64,000 nucleotides of DNA, from NCBI RefSeq assembly GCF_012272855.1, contig NZ_JAAXCQ010000014.1:1-64000 (forward strand), given 5' to 3'. Below are positions 1-8,493 of this stretch, one piece after another. The notes beneath the pieces were generated by a model. It was not told the origin of the DNA. It was given only the letters and a program-made list of their open reading frames with translations, and made no database searches. Numbering within the stretch: position 1 is the first letter of the stretch; the number at the start of each line of letters is the position of its first letter. Source of the stretch: Arenibacter sp. 6A1 (GTDB taxonomy: Bacteria; Bacteroidota; Bacteroidia; Flavobacteriales; Flavobacteriaceae). The position numbers were made by a program, and so were the translations under genes.

Positions 1-230
1 AGTTCAAAATCCCATCCGGTAGCTGGGGAAAGGGTTTCTCCCAAATAAACTGCCAGGGCTTCCAAGCCATCATTGTACTGTATTTTTGTTGATGGGTGTA
101 GTAAAAATACCTCTCCATTAGGCTCAAACCGCTGTGGTTTTGGAATGATATCGGCCGCCTTTGCTTTTCCAAAGGAAATCATAATAATGGAAAACAATAA
201 AAATATTTTTCCCAAATTGGTCTTTAACAT
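1..230 (-). CDS. GH20 beta-N-acetylhexosaminidase, N-terminal part (runs off window)
   Basis: Reading leftward from the ATG at 230-228 gives 76 open codons that leave the window. The product starts with a Sec-type signal (hydrophobic stretch at residues 10-19, then GKAKAAD), followed by DIIPKPQRFEPNGEVFLL. A mature N-terminus of the form 'IIPKP' leading into an alternating beta/alpha domain is typical of the GH20 N-terminal domain (GH20b). GH20 enzymes remove terminal GlcNAc or GalNAc by substrate-assisted catalysis. The catalytic Asp-Glu pair lies beyond the window, so activity cannot be judged. It is the last visible gene of the SusC1 operon, but a 328-base gap with a hairpin precedes it and it may have its own promoter. 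A second GH20 gene lies at 17549-19502. Confidence 0.75.
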   Translation of the reverse strand, partial: MLKTNLGKIFLLFSIIMISFGKAKAADIIPKPQRFEPNGEVFLLHPSTKIQYNDGLEALAVYLGETLSPATGWDFE

Positions 231-558
231 AATATAATAATAAAAAATTTATAAATACGACTTAAACAAGGTCAACCATCAACGAATAGAAGTACCTTAG
301 TTTAAACTCTCGTTAACTATTTAAGAAGTTATTTGGAGTTAATAATTGAAAATTCACAGTATCATTCTTAATCTTACAGGATATTTAAGTATCCTTAGGT
401 AAAGTTTATAAGTATTTCCAATGAATTTTTTAGCATATTATTAGATTGTAATTTACAATATTCATAGTTTGAAATCAGGTTTTAATCTGCTATCAAAACC
501 CAATCTGAGATTTTAAAATTATACAAATCGGATTTTGATAGGTTTACTATGGTATCTC
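231..558. other. Intergenic gap between GH20 fragment and PhoD-like gene
   Basis: 328 bases with no ORF of note. It is AT-rich. It holds the hairpin at 490-541 and presumably the promoter of the leftward GH20 gene. I see no clear Bacteroidetes -7 box (TAnnTTTG). Confidence 0.6.
490..541 (-). terminator. Hairpin downstream of the PhoD-like gene
   Basis: Arms 490-507 and 524-541 are complementary with a 16-base AT-rich loop. Read as minus-strand RNA, all 18 positions pair because the three mismatches become G-U wobbles. Read as plus-strand RNA they are A-C mismatches. This strand bias fits a structure at the end of the leftward PhoD transcript. No long U-tract follows, so it may be an mRNA 3'-end stabiliser rather than a classic terminator. 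Confidence 0.45.
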
Positions 559-3159
559 CTAAAATTTAAAACTAATAATGCCCTCGGCGGGAACTATATT
601 GTTTATACTTTTCCAAGTATTGGTGTCTGGTTCTCCCACTGTTACAGTATATTTTGTAGACTTTTCGAATACCTTTGGGGTAAAAGTTTTTTTATTTAAG
701 CGCAAGGAGTATACAATTTCATTGCTACCTTCATCGATCACCTTTACAACCGGATTTTCCATGCCTTCAATATTCAAGGTAGGCAAATAGGCTGCTGCTT
801 CACGACCATAGTTTTGTTCCTGATCGATAACGATTGGCCAACCCTCATATTGCGCCGTGTCACCGTCTTGTGGTTTGGCTTGCCTAGGCCAACACTCCAT
901 AGTTATAGTTCGTTTGTTTTTATTTAATCTTACAATCCCATATCCTGCGGCCCTATCATACAGCCTAGACGGCTTCATGCCGGTATAGAGAGGATTGGAT
1001 ACTGCATGAACCGTCATTTTGTTTCCAAAACCATCTTGGTTCTCTCCTGTATATTTTGGATGTCCCTCTAGACGATTCTTTCCGCCTTCTAAAGGATACC
1101 AGCGCCTAGGCCAATGATTGGTAATAGAGGGAACGCAAAAGGCAAAACCACTATCATTCCAACTATCAACACCATATTGAATAGTACTTCCCAAATGTTG
1201 GTCTCCTGCCAAATGAAATGCAAACCCTTTTCGGATAGTACTCACGGCCTTGTTTCTTCCAGTTTGTGGCCATCCATTTGAATCTAAATCGGATACTGGA
1301 CGATCGTCTGCAGGGTATTCGCCTTCTTTCATGATTCTTAAAGTAGGTATAATAGCGCCTGTGAGAGCCTCTTTTGGCAAAGTGGCTACATTTGCAAAAA
1401 TAGTTTGTGACAATAAGACCTTCATTTGCGATTGAAAACTCCAATCAGAGGACCATTTGTCTAAAAAGTGTAACTGTCTGTCTCCAAGTAAGATTGCCCC
1501 GGGTACATCGCCATCCTTTTTCATGTCGAAATTTTTATTCATCGCCCATCCATTATTTATTTTTGCATTTGGTAGAAGGGCGTTAGGAGCCGATTTAAAT
1601 TTGCGATCTTCCAAAATCGCAAAACTAATTCCACCATAGGCCATATCGGTATAATAAACCCCTATACCTTGTTTTACTGGCGTAGGATCAAAAGGATCGG
1701 GTAAATGACTTGTTTGGGTACGCTCTACCATTCGTACCCATGGGGCTGGCATTTTGTAGCCTCCGGCATCTTGCGCTTTGGCACCTTGGCCATATTCTGG
1801 CGGAGTGGGCTTTCCTGATTCACCCCAAATATTCCCGTGGTAAACATCGTGGTCATCAGTTATACTTACAGTAGGTCTGTCTTTCATTAATTCCCTATAT
1901 GCCCAACCGTACATATACCACTTCCGTAAATAATCCAAGGTCGCTTTATCGAATGGAGATCTTTGAATACCAAAACCTCCACTAGGCTCATAAAGTTGAT
2001 CTCCCGAGAAAAATAGCAAATCTGGATTATGGTAGGCTACCTGGTTAAATATATCTGTATTGGGAAAGCCCATATGATCATTGCCGGTAAACCCAGCAAT
2101 GACTATTTCATCCTTGTCTTTAGGTTCTTTCCGTATCGTTCCTTCCCAATAATATTCTTCCTTTGAATTGTCTCCTTTGTCCATTTTATAAGCCAATCTG
2201 TAAGGGATATCTTTGTTTTCTTCCCAATCCATAAACTTAAAAGTGGCTGTTCGAGCATCTTTATCTATGGATGCCTCTTGAATAGAGCTCCAACGTCCTT
2301 CTTTCTGTATCTGAAAGCTAACCTTTTCAGCTGAATCGCTAATTGGTGCCATCTGTGCTGTGAGTTTAAGTACTTTTCTGCTTATGGTATACTGTGAAAA
2401 CATAATAGGGCCAAAGGTATATTCTGGATACGATTTAACCTTGGTTCCAGAAATCTCCCAATCTTTAAACGCGACGCTTTTTTGATTGCTCTGGCTCCCA
2501 TCATCTAACTTATAACTACTGACTAAAACTAAATCCCCAATCAATTTTTCAGCAGCAACTCCTTGCTTAGTCAATTGTGTTATAGGATTTTTTGAATTCT
2601 CATCAAATAAAGAAAGTATTAATAGGTAACCATTAGAGCTCTCGGATACTTCTAATTGTAAATAAGCTCCTTGCTGTATGATCTTTTGATACTCATTGTT
2701 TAAACTGTTTTCTGAAATTTCTCCTACGAACAAGTTTCCTTGGGTGGTTACTCCTAGATCAAGTCCCTTTCCAAAAATGGCATTGTCACGATAATCGTTG
2801 AACTCTCCTTTAGAACCTATGCTAAACCCGACCCAGTTTTTATTGTCCTTCCCTGGCTGTGCATTCAATACCCTAAGATGAACCTTCATCCTCAGTTGGC
2901 CTTCACTAGCATCTAATTTTTGTGTCAAAACATGAACATTTCTGTTCTCTTTACTGACATTGCAGACAAGCTCCCCATTTTCCAAATGCCAATCCTGTAT
3001 TGGGTTGGACCAATATTCTGGACCTATATAAGCTCTGGGCTTTGAAGTGTTAAAATCACTTTTAAAACTTAGATTGCCATTTTCTTTATTGATACAGCCA
3101 ATTAAACTTAATCCTACAAAGAAATAGCAGCCTAATAGGGCGTAACTGTATTTGATCAT
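559..3159 (-). CDS. PhoD-like metallophosphatase lipoprotein
   Basis: 866 residues. The N-terminus has a lipoprotein signal ending LSLIGC (Cys22), so the protein is probably anchored at the cell envelope. Residues about 40-240 look like a beta-rich domain, possibly carbohydrate-binding, which I cannot assign. From about 349 the calcineurin-like/PhoD phosphoesterase core starts: GFTGNDHMGF, then FSGDQLYE near 385, ITDDHDVYHGN near 434 (the DDHD metal-binding signature) and HLAGDQHLGS near 653. PhoD enzymes hydrolyse phosphate mono- or diesters with bound metals. The gene begins 4 bases after the DoxX-like gene and is clearly co-transcribed with two sulfatases and SusCD1. Its substrate is unknown. 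A phosphorylated glycan, or a sulfate- or phosphate-ester side activity, is possible. Confidence 0.85.
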   Translation of the reverse strand: MIKYSYALLGCYFFVGLSLIGCINKENGNLSFKSDFNTSKPRAYIGPEYWSNPIQDWHLENGELVCNVSKENRNVHVLTQKLDASEGQLRMKVHLRVLNAQPGKDNKNWVGFSIGSKGEFNDYRDNAIFGKGLDLGVTTQGNLFVGEISENSLNNEYQKIIQQGAYLQLEVSESSNGYLLILSLFDENSKNPITQLTKQGVAAEKLIGDLVLVSSYKLDDGSQSNQKSVAFKDWEISGTKVKSYPEYTFGPIMFSQYTISRKVLKLTAQMAPISDSAEKVSFQIQKEGRWSSIQEASIDKDARTATFKFMDWEENKDIPYRLAYKMDKGDNSKEEYYWEGTIRKEPKDKDEIVIAGFTGNDHMGFPNTDIFNQVAYHNPDLLFFSGDQLYEPSGGFGIQRSPFDKATLDYLRKWYMYGWAYRELMKDRPTVSITDDHDVYHGNIWGESGKPTPPEYGQGAKAQDAGGYKMPAPWVRMVERTQTSHLPDPFDPTPVKQGIGVYYTDMAYGGISFAILEDRKFKSAPNALLPNAKINNGWAMNKNFDMKKDGDVPGAILLGDRQLHFLDKWSSDWSFQSQMKVLLSQTIFANVATLPKEALTGAIIPTLRIMKEGEYPADDRPVSDLDSNGWPQTGRNKAVSTIRKGFAFHLAGDQHLGSTIQYGVDSWNDSGFAFCVPSITNHWPRRWYPLEGGKNRLEGHPKYTGENQDGFGNKMTVHAVSNPLYTGMKPSRLYDRAAGYGIVRLNKNKRTITMECWPRQAKPQDGDTAQYEGWPIVIDQEQNYGREAAAYLPTLNIEGMENPVVKVIDEGSNEIVYSLRLNKKTFTPKVFEKSTKYTVTVGEPDTNTWKSINNIVPAEGIISFKF

Positions 3160-3163
3160 TTTT

Positions 3164-3553
3164 TTAATTTTTTAATTTTTTTTCTGATGTTATCTTCAAT
3201 AAAAAAAACAGAACCAAAGGTACGGCCCAGTTCGAGCCTCTTTCGACAAATGCCCATATTGATTCACCTGCCAATGGTCTTACCACTGCGGTTGAAAAGG
3301 CCCAAACAAAGGCCCATAAAACAACATATTTATAAGGTTTTAATAGAATAGTTATGGCCACAATAACATCGAGAAATCCTATTATCACAATTAAGTTTTT
3401 AGAAGCTTCTATAGAAAAACCAACCGTCTGCAAATAAATTAGCCAATTAGCATTACCATTAATGGCAAACATACCATGTCCTATAAAAGTCATGAAAACC
3501 GCCACTCGCAATATTAATTCTAGGCTCTTGAAATGTAAAAAAGTAGATAGCAT
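3164..3553 (-). CDS. DoxX-like four-helix membrane protein
   Basis: 129 residues with about four hydrophobic segments (near 11-30, 49-72, 76-95 and 107-122). An early GHGMF and an internal PL-x-GE are compatible with the DoxX/DoxD-like superfamily of small inner-membrane proteins. Family members have been tied to quinone or thiosulfate redox chemistry and to oxidative stress, but no reaction can be assigned here. It sits between a sulfatase and the PhoD-like gene with gaps of 23 and 4 bases, so it is part of the operon. The assignment rests on topology and a few residues. Confidence 0.65.
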   Translation of the reverse strand: MLSTFLHFKSLELILRVAVFMTFIGHGMFAINGNANWLIYLQTVGFSIEASKNLIVIIGFLDVIVAITILLKPYKYVVLWAFVWAFSTAVVRPLAGESIWAFVERGSNWAVPLVLFFLLKITSEKKLKN

Positions 3554-3576
3554 TGGTGTTAATTAAAAATAATTAT

Positions 3577-5157
3577 TTATTCTTGTAACAATCCGTTTTC
3601 TACCATTGGGATCCTGAAAATCTCCACTTCAGCATCTTGATGTTCCCGAGAAAAGATTTCGGCGGCCTTTGCCAAAATTTCAGGATATTGATCTGCAACA
3701 TTGTTTTCTTCCCTTACATCGTCTTTAAGGTTATATAATTCAAGGGTAGGCTCTTCTTTTTTATTTTTGAGATTTCGTCTTAGCACTTTCCAATCGCCCA
3801 TACGGATAGCGACTTGCCCACCGTATTCTGGATATTCCCAAAATAAAAACTCGTGGAGTTTTTGATTTTCTTCATTTCCCAACAGTGTTGGCAAAAAGCT
3901 TATTCCATCGGTGCTTTCGGGAGTAGACTGACCTGTCAAATCCGTTAAGGTGGCCATAACATCATAATGAGCAGAAATAAGGTCGGTTGTTGTACCGGCC
4001 TTTATTTTTCCGGGCCATGAAGCAATCATTGGAATACGGATTCCACCTTCATACAAAAATCCTTTCCCGTAGCCATACTCACTTCTAAATGGCTCGGCAC
4101 TATTGAACCAAGGAGAATCTGTTCCTCCATTAAAGGTAGGACCATTGTCTGACGTAAACATAATCAAGGTATTTTCGTAGATCCCTTCCTTTTTCAATTG
4201 GGCTACTAGTTTTCCCACATTTTCGTCTAAATAAGAAACCATAGCAGCATAAGCAGCACGCGGATTTTTATTTGGAAAATAACTTCTTTCACCTAAATAA
4301 GGTTCCTCGTCTCCAAATTTTTCGATATAATAATCTACCCATCGTTTTGGTGCTTGTAAAGGAGCATGCGGAATAGGATCTGCCCAATACATAAAAAACG
4401 GTTTGTTTTTATGGTTATCAACAAATTGAGTAATCTTATCAAACATCAATTCCGAGGCGTAGTCATTAAGAGTATATTTGGCATAACTAGCCTCTTGGAA
4501 AGGATCGGCTCCCTTATCCAATTTGGTGTTAGGAGCAATGGTATCATTGTTTAAATACACCCTAGTTTTATTCTCATACAAGTGTACGGGGTAATAGGTA
4601 TGGGCTTGGCGCTGGCAATTGAATCCAAAGAAATAATCGAAACCAAAATTTGTAGGAACAGATTCGGTATGCGGAGCTCCCAATCCCCATTTCCCGACCA
4701 TTCCCGTGGCATAGCCTGCTTCTTTAAGTTTATTGGCTATGGTCACCGTAGTCATGGGTATAGGGCGTTGTCCTTCTAAGGAAGAGTCTTTGATACCAGC
4801 CACATAATTCCATACTTCTCCCCGTTCTCTCCACTCATCGTTCCCCCTAACATAAGAGTGCCCAGAATGTTTCCCGGTCAGTAAATTATAACGAGCTGGA
4901 GCGCATACAGGGGCGCCAGTATAATGTTGTGTAAAGAGCATTCCGCTCTTAGCTAAAGCATCTATATTAGGAGTTTCTATTTGCTCCTGCCCATAGGCCC
5001 CCAACTCTGCATATCCCAAATCATCGGCCAAAATGTAAATGATATTAGGTTTTTGATTTACGCTGATGACTGTTTTTTCTTTTTTCTGCTCTTTGCAAGA
5101 AGAAAATAGTACCATAAAACACCCTAGTAGATAAAAATTTGATAACAAACGATTCAT
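3577..5157 (-). CDS. S1-family sulfatase (arylsulfatase-like lipoprotein)
   Basis: 526 residues. The lipoprotein signal ends LFSSC (Cys21). Sulfatase hallmarks in order: the metal-binding pair in YILADDLGY (Asp45-Asp46), the formylglycine site VCAPARYNLLTG with Cys85 (C-x-P-x-R, with Ala in the usual Ser position), GKWGLG near 155, HAPLQAP near 265 and TSDNGP near 340. The enzyme would remove sulfate esters from a glycan once Cys85 is converted to formylglycine by a maturase encoded elsewhere. It is the fourth gene of the SusC1 operon, 46 bases after the previous sulfatase. The exact S1 subfamily and the sulfate position attacked cannot be read from sequence alone. Confidence 0.93.
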   Translation of the reverse strand: MNRLLSNFYLLGCFMVLFSSCKEQKKEKTVISVNQKPNIIYILADDLGYAELGAYGQEQIETPNIDALAKSGMLFTQHYTGAPVCAPARYNLLTGKHSGHSYVRGNDEWRERGEVWNYVAGIKDSSLEGQRPIPMTTVTIANKLKEAGYATGMVGKWGLGAPHTESVPTNFGFDYFFGFNCQRQAHTYYPVHLYENKTRVYLNNDTIAPNTKLDKGADPFQEASYAKYTLNDYASELMFDKITQFVDNHKNKPFFMYWADPIPHAPLQAPKRWVDYYIEKFGDEEPYLGERSYFPNKNPRAAYAAMVSYLDENVGKLVAQLKKEGIYENTLIMFTSDNGPTFNGGTDSPWFNSAEPFRSEYGYGKGFLYEGGIRIPMIASWPGKIKAGTTTDLISAHYDVMATLTDLTGQSTPESTDGISFLPTLLGNEENQKLHEFLFWEYPEYGGQVAIRMGDWKVLRRNLKNKKEEPTLELYNLKDDVREENNVADQYPEILAKAAEIFSREHQDAEVEIFRIPMVENGLLQE

Positions 5158-5203
5158 TCTTATTTAATTTATGATTTCAAAATATTCTTTACATCCATTC
5201 TTT

Positions 5204-6616
5204 TTATTCTTTATAATCTGGGTTTAAAGCCGAGGGGACAGGAGCCATGGTGTTTTCCCTCCAGTTTATCAAAAGTTGTAACAATTCTTTCGTTATTGCA
5301 CCATGGGTTTCTGCCACATTATTTTTTTCTCCAAGGTCTTCCTCTAGATTATAAAGCTCTATTGCATCATCTTCAAAATAGTGGTGGAGTTTCCATTTCC
5401 CAAATCGGATCACTGATCCGGGTCGTGTTCTAAATTTTGGGTCCCTGTTTTCATTCTCTAAGGCTACAGCCTCTAGATATACCGGAAAATGCCAATATAG
5501 CGGCCTGTTGAAAGTTTGCTGTTCCCCCGTTAATAAAGGCACCAAGTTTTTTCCATCCAAATTCTTCGATTTAGGAGCCTTTACTTTCGCAACTTCCAAA
5601 ATAGTTGGATATAGATCTAAATTACTGATAGGTTCATCGCTACGCTGCATAGCAGAAATAACATTATTCCATACAAAAAAGAACGGTACCCTTATTCCTC
5701 CTTCATAGTAACTACCCTTTCCGGATCTTAAAGGGTGTTGTTTGCTAACGGAAAAAAGACCGCCATTATCGGAAGTAAATACTATAAAGGTATTTTTTAG
5801 TTTCCCGGTTTCCTCCAAGGTAGCTACCAGTCGCCCAAGATTACTATCTAAATTTTCTATCATAGTAGCATAGTCAGCGTTGTCTTGTCCCAAGCTTGAA
5901 GATTTATTTTTATATTTTTCTACCAACTCCGGAACGGGCTGAATGGGAGTATGAACGGCATAGGGAGCATAATTAAGAAAAAAAGGGCCTTTAGTGTTTT
6001 TTATATAATCAAGGGTCTTGTCCATCACCAAATCTGTCAATCGTTTTCCAGGTTCTCCCAGAAGGTCTACATTTCTATAAGGTGGGTAATAGCTTTTCGG
6101 GTGGCCGGCATGGCTTCCTCCAATATTAATTACAAAACCAGAATTTAAAGGATCTTCAGTAAGATGCCATTTTCCAGCGTGAATGGTAGTATAACCATTT
6201 TTTTGTAAGAGTTGGGGTAGTAGAAAAAATTCATCGGATAAGGTTTCTGTATTTTGGGTAGGAACCAATTTTCGATCTTTCGATTTTCCCCGTTCCGAAG
6301 TGCCAACGGTATAAATTCCATGGCGTTGCACCCATTCTCCAGTCATTAGACTGGCTCTGCTTGGGGCACAGTTGGCAGAGGCTGCGTACCCGTTGGTGAA
6401 AACAATGCCTTTTTTGGATAAGGCATCGATATTAGGGGTTTCAAAATAATCGCTACCCATAAAACCAAGATCTCGCCAACCAAGATCGTCTATATTAATG
6501 AGAATAATATTTTGTTTCTCCGAATATTGAGGTATAGTCTTATTGTTAGTTTTGCACGAATGAAACACCAACAGTAATACCAAAATCACTGTATATATCC
6601 TTATCGTTTTTTTCAT
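5204..6616 (-). CDS. S1-family sulfatase lipoprotein
   Basis: 470 residues from the ATG at 6616. The frame stays open to 6685, but only the later start yields a proper lipoprotein signal (MKKTIRIYTV, then FHSC with Cys21). The core shows INIDDLGW (Asp43-Asp44), the formylglycine site NCAPSRASLMTG (Cys83), GKWHLT, the AVHTP histidine motif and TSDNGG. It is a close paralogue of the sulfatase at 62209-63639: both share YFETPNID, GSYYEGG, WHFP-YLEA and HHYFED-A-ELYNLE in the same places. It lies downstream of SusD1, separated from it by the hairpin at 6663-6689. Confidence 0.93.
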   Translation of the reverse strand: MKKTIRIYTVILVLLLVFHSCKTNNKTIPQYSEKQNIILINIDDLGWRDLGFMGSDYFETPNIDALSKKGIVFTNGYAASANCAPSRASLMTGEWVQRHGIYTVGTSERGKSKDRKLVPTQNTETLSDEFFLLPQLLQKNGYTTIHAGKWHLTEDPLNSGFVINIGGSHAGHPKSYYPPYRNVDLLGEPGKRLTDLVMDKTLDYIKNTKGPFFLNYAPYAVHTPIQPVPELVEKYKNKSSSLGQDNADYATMIENLDSNLGRLVATLEETGKLKNTFIVFTSDNGGLFSVSKQHPLRSGKGSYYEGGIRVPFFFVWNNVISAMQRSDEPISNLDLYPTILEVAKVKAPKSKNLDGKNLVPLLTGEQQTFNRPLYWHFPVYLEAVALENENRDPKFRTRPGSVIRFGKWKLHHYFEDDAIELYNLEEDLGEKNNVAETHGAITKELLQLLINWRENTMAPVPSALNPDYKE

Positions 6617-6662
6617 GACTTTAAATATTTGGGAAAAAATGAAAGCTCTATTATTGAATATA

Positions 6663-6689
6663 AGGGTTGCCCTATTGTAGGGCAACCCT
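6663..6689 (-). terminator. Perfect 12-bp hairpin between susD1 and the sulfatases
   Basis: Arms 6663-6674 and 6678-6689 (AGGGTTGCCCTA and its exact complement) with a 3-base loop. It starts 13 bases past the susD1 stop in the direction of transcription. No U-run follows, so it probably acts as partial terminator or 3'-end protection, giving more susCD1 message than downstream enzyme message. Similar hairpins follow susD2 and susD3. Confidence 0.7.
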
Positions 6690-6701
6690 ATAAAATATTT
6701 A

Positions 6702-8483
6702 TTATTCCCAACCCGGATTTTGCTCTAATTGCGGGTTTAATACGATCTGATCTGATGGAATAGGCTCAAGGTAGTAATGTTCCGGAACTCCAGGTGGTAC
6801 ACCAAATGGAGATACATAACCTTCCGATGCCCCACCTTGTAACGTTAATTTATTTCCGTACTCGGAATTTACCACCCATCTTCCTAATTTCTCTTGTGAA
6901 CCATATTCTACCAACTTTTTCCACCGCTTAATATCAAAAGCTCTTCCCAAGCCCTCGGCCAAAAATTCTATTCCTCTTTCTCTGCGAATTTCCCATAGGG
7001 CAGGGGCCACATCGGCATCTCTTGTTGGGTCGTTGGGAATGCTACCAAGATCTAAGGGAGCAACAGCACCTCTGGCCCTTAATTTGTTAATGGTGGCATC
7101 TGCAATTTCTTGGTTAAACTGTCCTAGTTCATACATGGCTTCCGCGTAATTTAAAAACACTTCTCCCATTCTAAAAATAGGGGCATCATGAGAATCCCTG
7201 TTCTGTAGCCTACTAATTTTATTAGAAAACTTATAAAAGGCATATCCTGAATAAGTTACGTTATACCCATGCCCTTCATTAAATTTCCTAAAGTGAGGTG
7301 ATGTTCTAACTACCAGCCCCCTCCAGTTTAATGTAGGCAATGTTTTATGGGTATCATCACTTATGGTTGCCATTAAATCTATATACTCTCTATGTTTAGG
7401 GTCAGCATCGAACTCCCAAGTAAGTTGATTTTTACCGCCAGTATCTACCCTAAATGGTGGCGGGGTATTATAGTACAATCTGTGGTCACGATTTCTAAAT
7501 TCGTCATAGGCATCTTTTTCTCCATCGAAAAGAGGACTTGTAAATATGGTTTGACCATCAAGACATAAATATTGATCTACCGCTTTTTTTGTCAGGTCTT
7601 GATGACCAATAGAACTTCTGTTGTAGTGAGACCAACGTCCGTTCTGCACTCCAAATTCATAGGCTTTGTACAATAAAATACCAGATACCCCGGCCAAACT
7701 TTCACTGTTAAATACTTCGTCGTAATTAGGATGTAGTTCTGGGTGGTCTGCTATTAGTTTCGCTCCTGCATCGGCACTGGCTTGTAAATATTGTAATTCC
7801 CCTCCAAGGCCATGGTATTTTCTCCAGCTACCTTCATATAATCCAAATCTGGAAATCAGGGCACGGACCACATCGGTATTCACGGTGTTAGAACCAGAGC
7901 CTTCAGGATTTATAAGAGTTTCAGCCTCTAAAAGATCGTTTAATACATTTTGTGCCAATTGGTCCCTGTTTGTTTTAGGGCCATATAGAACATCCGTATC
8001 GGCTTCTGATAAAGCTCTATCTACCCAGGGAACTTCTCCGTAGTTTGCTATAAGTTGTACATATTCGTATGCTCTAAAAAAAAGACCAACTCCTTTCCAA
8101 TGTTGTTTTTCCCCATCGGTTAACTTACTGTTGTCAATATTGTCAAGCATAAGGTTTGCTCTCCTAATATTCACAAAGGAACTGTTCCATAAACTCGATG
8201 ATGATGGGACCGTTTTCCGTTGCCAAAACAACTCGTCTCCTTGAGTACCTGAATTATTTACAATAAGATCACTGCCTAATTCCCTATTAATAGGAGTTAG
8301 GTCCCAATACCCGGGAAAGGAATAGGAATACAAAGACCAGGCATAGGTTTCAAAATTAGTGTTAGTGGTAAAGGTGGTAGAAACCGTTAATTGGTCTTTA
8401 GGAAGTTTTTCCAAAATTTCATCGGAACAACTACTCCCAATCAAAAGTAAAAAAACTGCTATTTTTATATGTATATTTTTCAT
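6702..8483 (-). CDS. SusD/RagB-type glycan-binding outer-membrane lipoprotein (SusD1)
   Basis: 593 residues with a lipoprotein signal ending GSSC (Cys19). The C-terminus shows typical RagB/SusD features: FRMGEVFLNYAEAMYELG, the Arg-rich IRRERGIEFLAEG and a terminus ending in LNPQLEQNPGWE. SusD proteins sit on the cell surface as the lid of the SusC channel and bind the oligosaccharide. It follows susC1 by 10 bases in the standard SusC-SusD order. It is homologous to SusD2 at 28999-30735 and distinct from the SusD-like_2 type of SusD3 and SusD4. Confidence 0.95.
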   Translation of the reverse strand: MKNIHIKIAVFLLLIGSSCSDEILEKLPKDQLTVSTTFTTNTNFETYAWSLYSYSFPGYWDLTPINRELGSDLIVNNSGTQGDELFWQRKTVPSSSSLWNSSFVNIRRANLMLDNIDNSKLTDGEKQHWKGVGLFFRAYEYVQLIANYGEVPWVDRALSEADTDVLYGPKTNRDQLAQNVLNDLLEAETLINPEGSGSNTVNTDVVRALISRFGLYEGSWRKYHGLGGELQYLQASADAGAKLIADHPELHPNYDEVFNSESLAGVSGILLYKAYEFGVQNGRWSHYNRSSIGHQDLTKKAVDQYLCLDGQTIFTSPLFDGEKDAYDEFRNRDHRLYYNTPPPFRVDTGGKNQLTWEFDADPKHREYIDLMATISDDTHKTLPTLNWRGLVVRTSPHFRKFNEGHGYNVTYSGYAFYKFSNKISRLQNRDSHDAPIFRMGEVFLNYAEAMYELGQFNQEIADATINKLRARGAVAPLDLGSIPNDPTRDADVAPALWEIRRERGIEFLAEGLGRAFDIKRWKKLVEYGSQEKLGRWVVNSEYGNKLTLQGGASEGYVSPFGVPPGVPEHYYLEPIPSDQIVLNPQLEQNPGWE

Positions 8484-8493
8484 CTCTCTGCTA

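Noticed and set aside
3164-3553. Possibility that this gene is a sulfate or thiosulfate transporter subunit
   Set aside because: Only four helices and no transporter motifs; a DoxX-like assignment is the most that can be supported.
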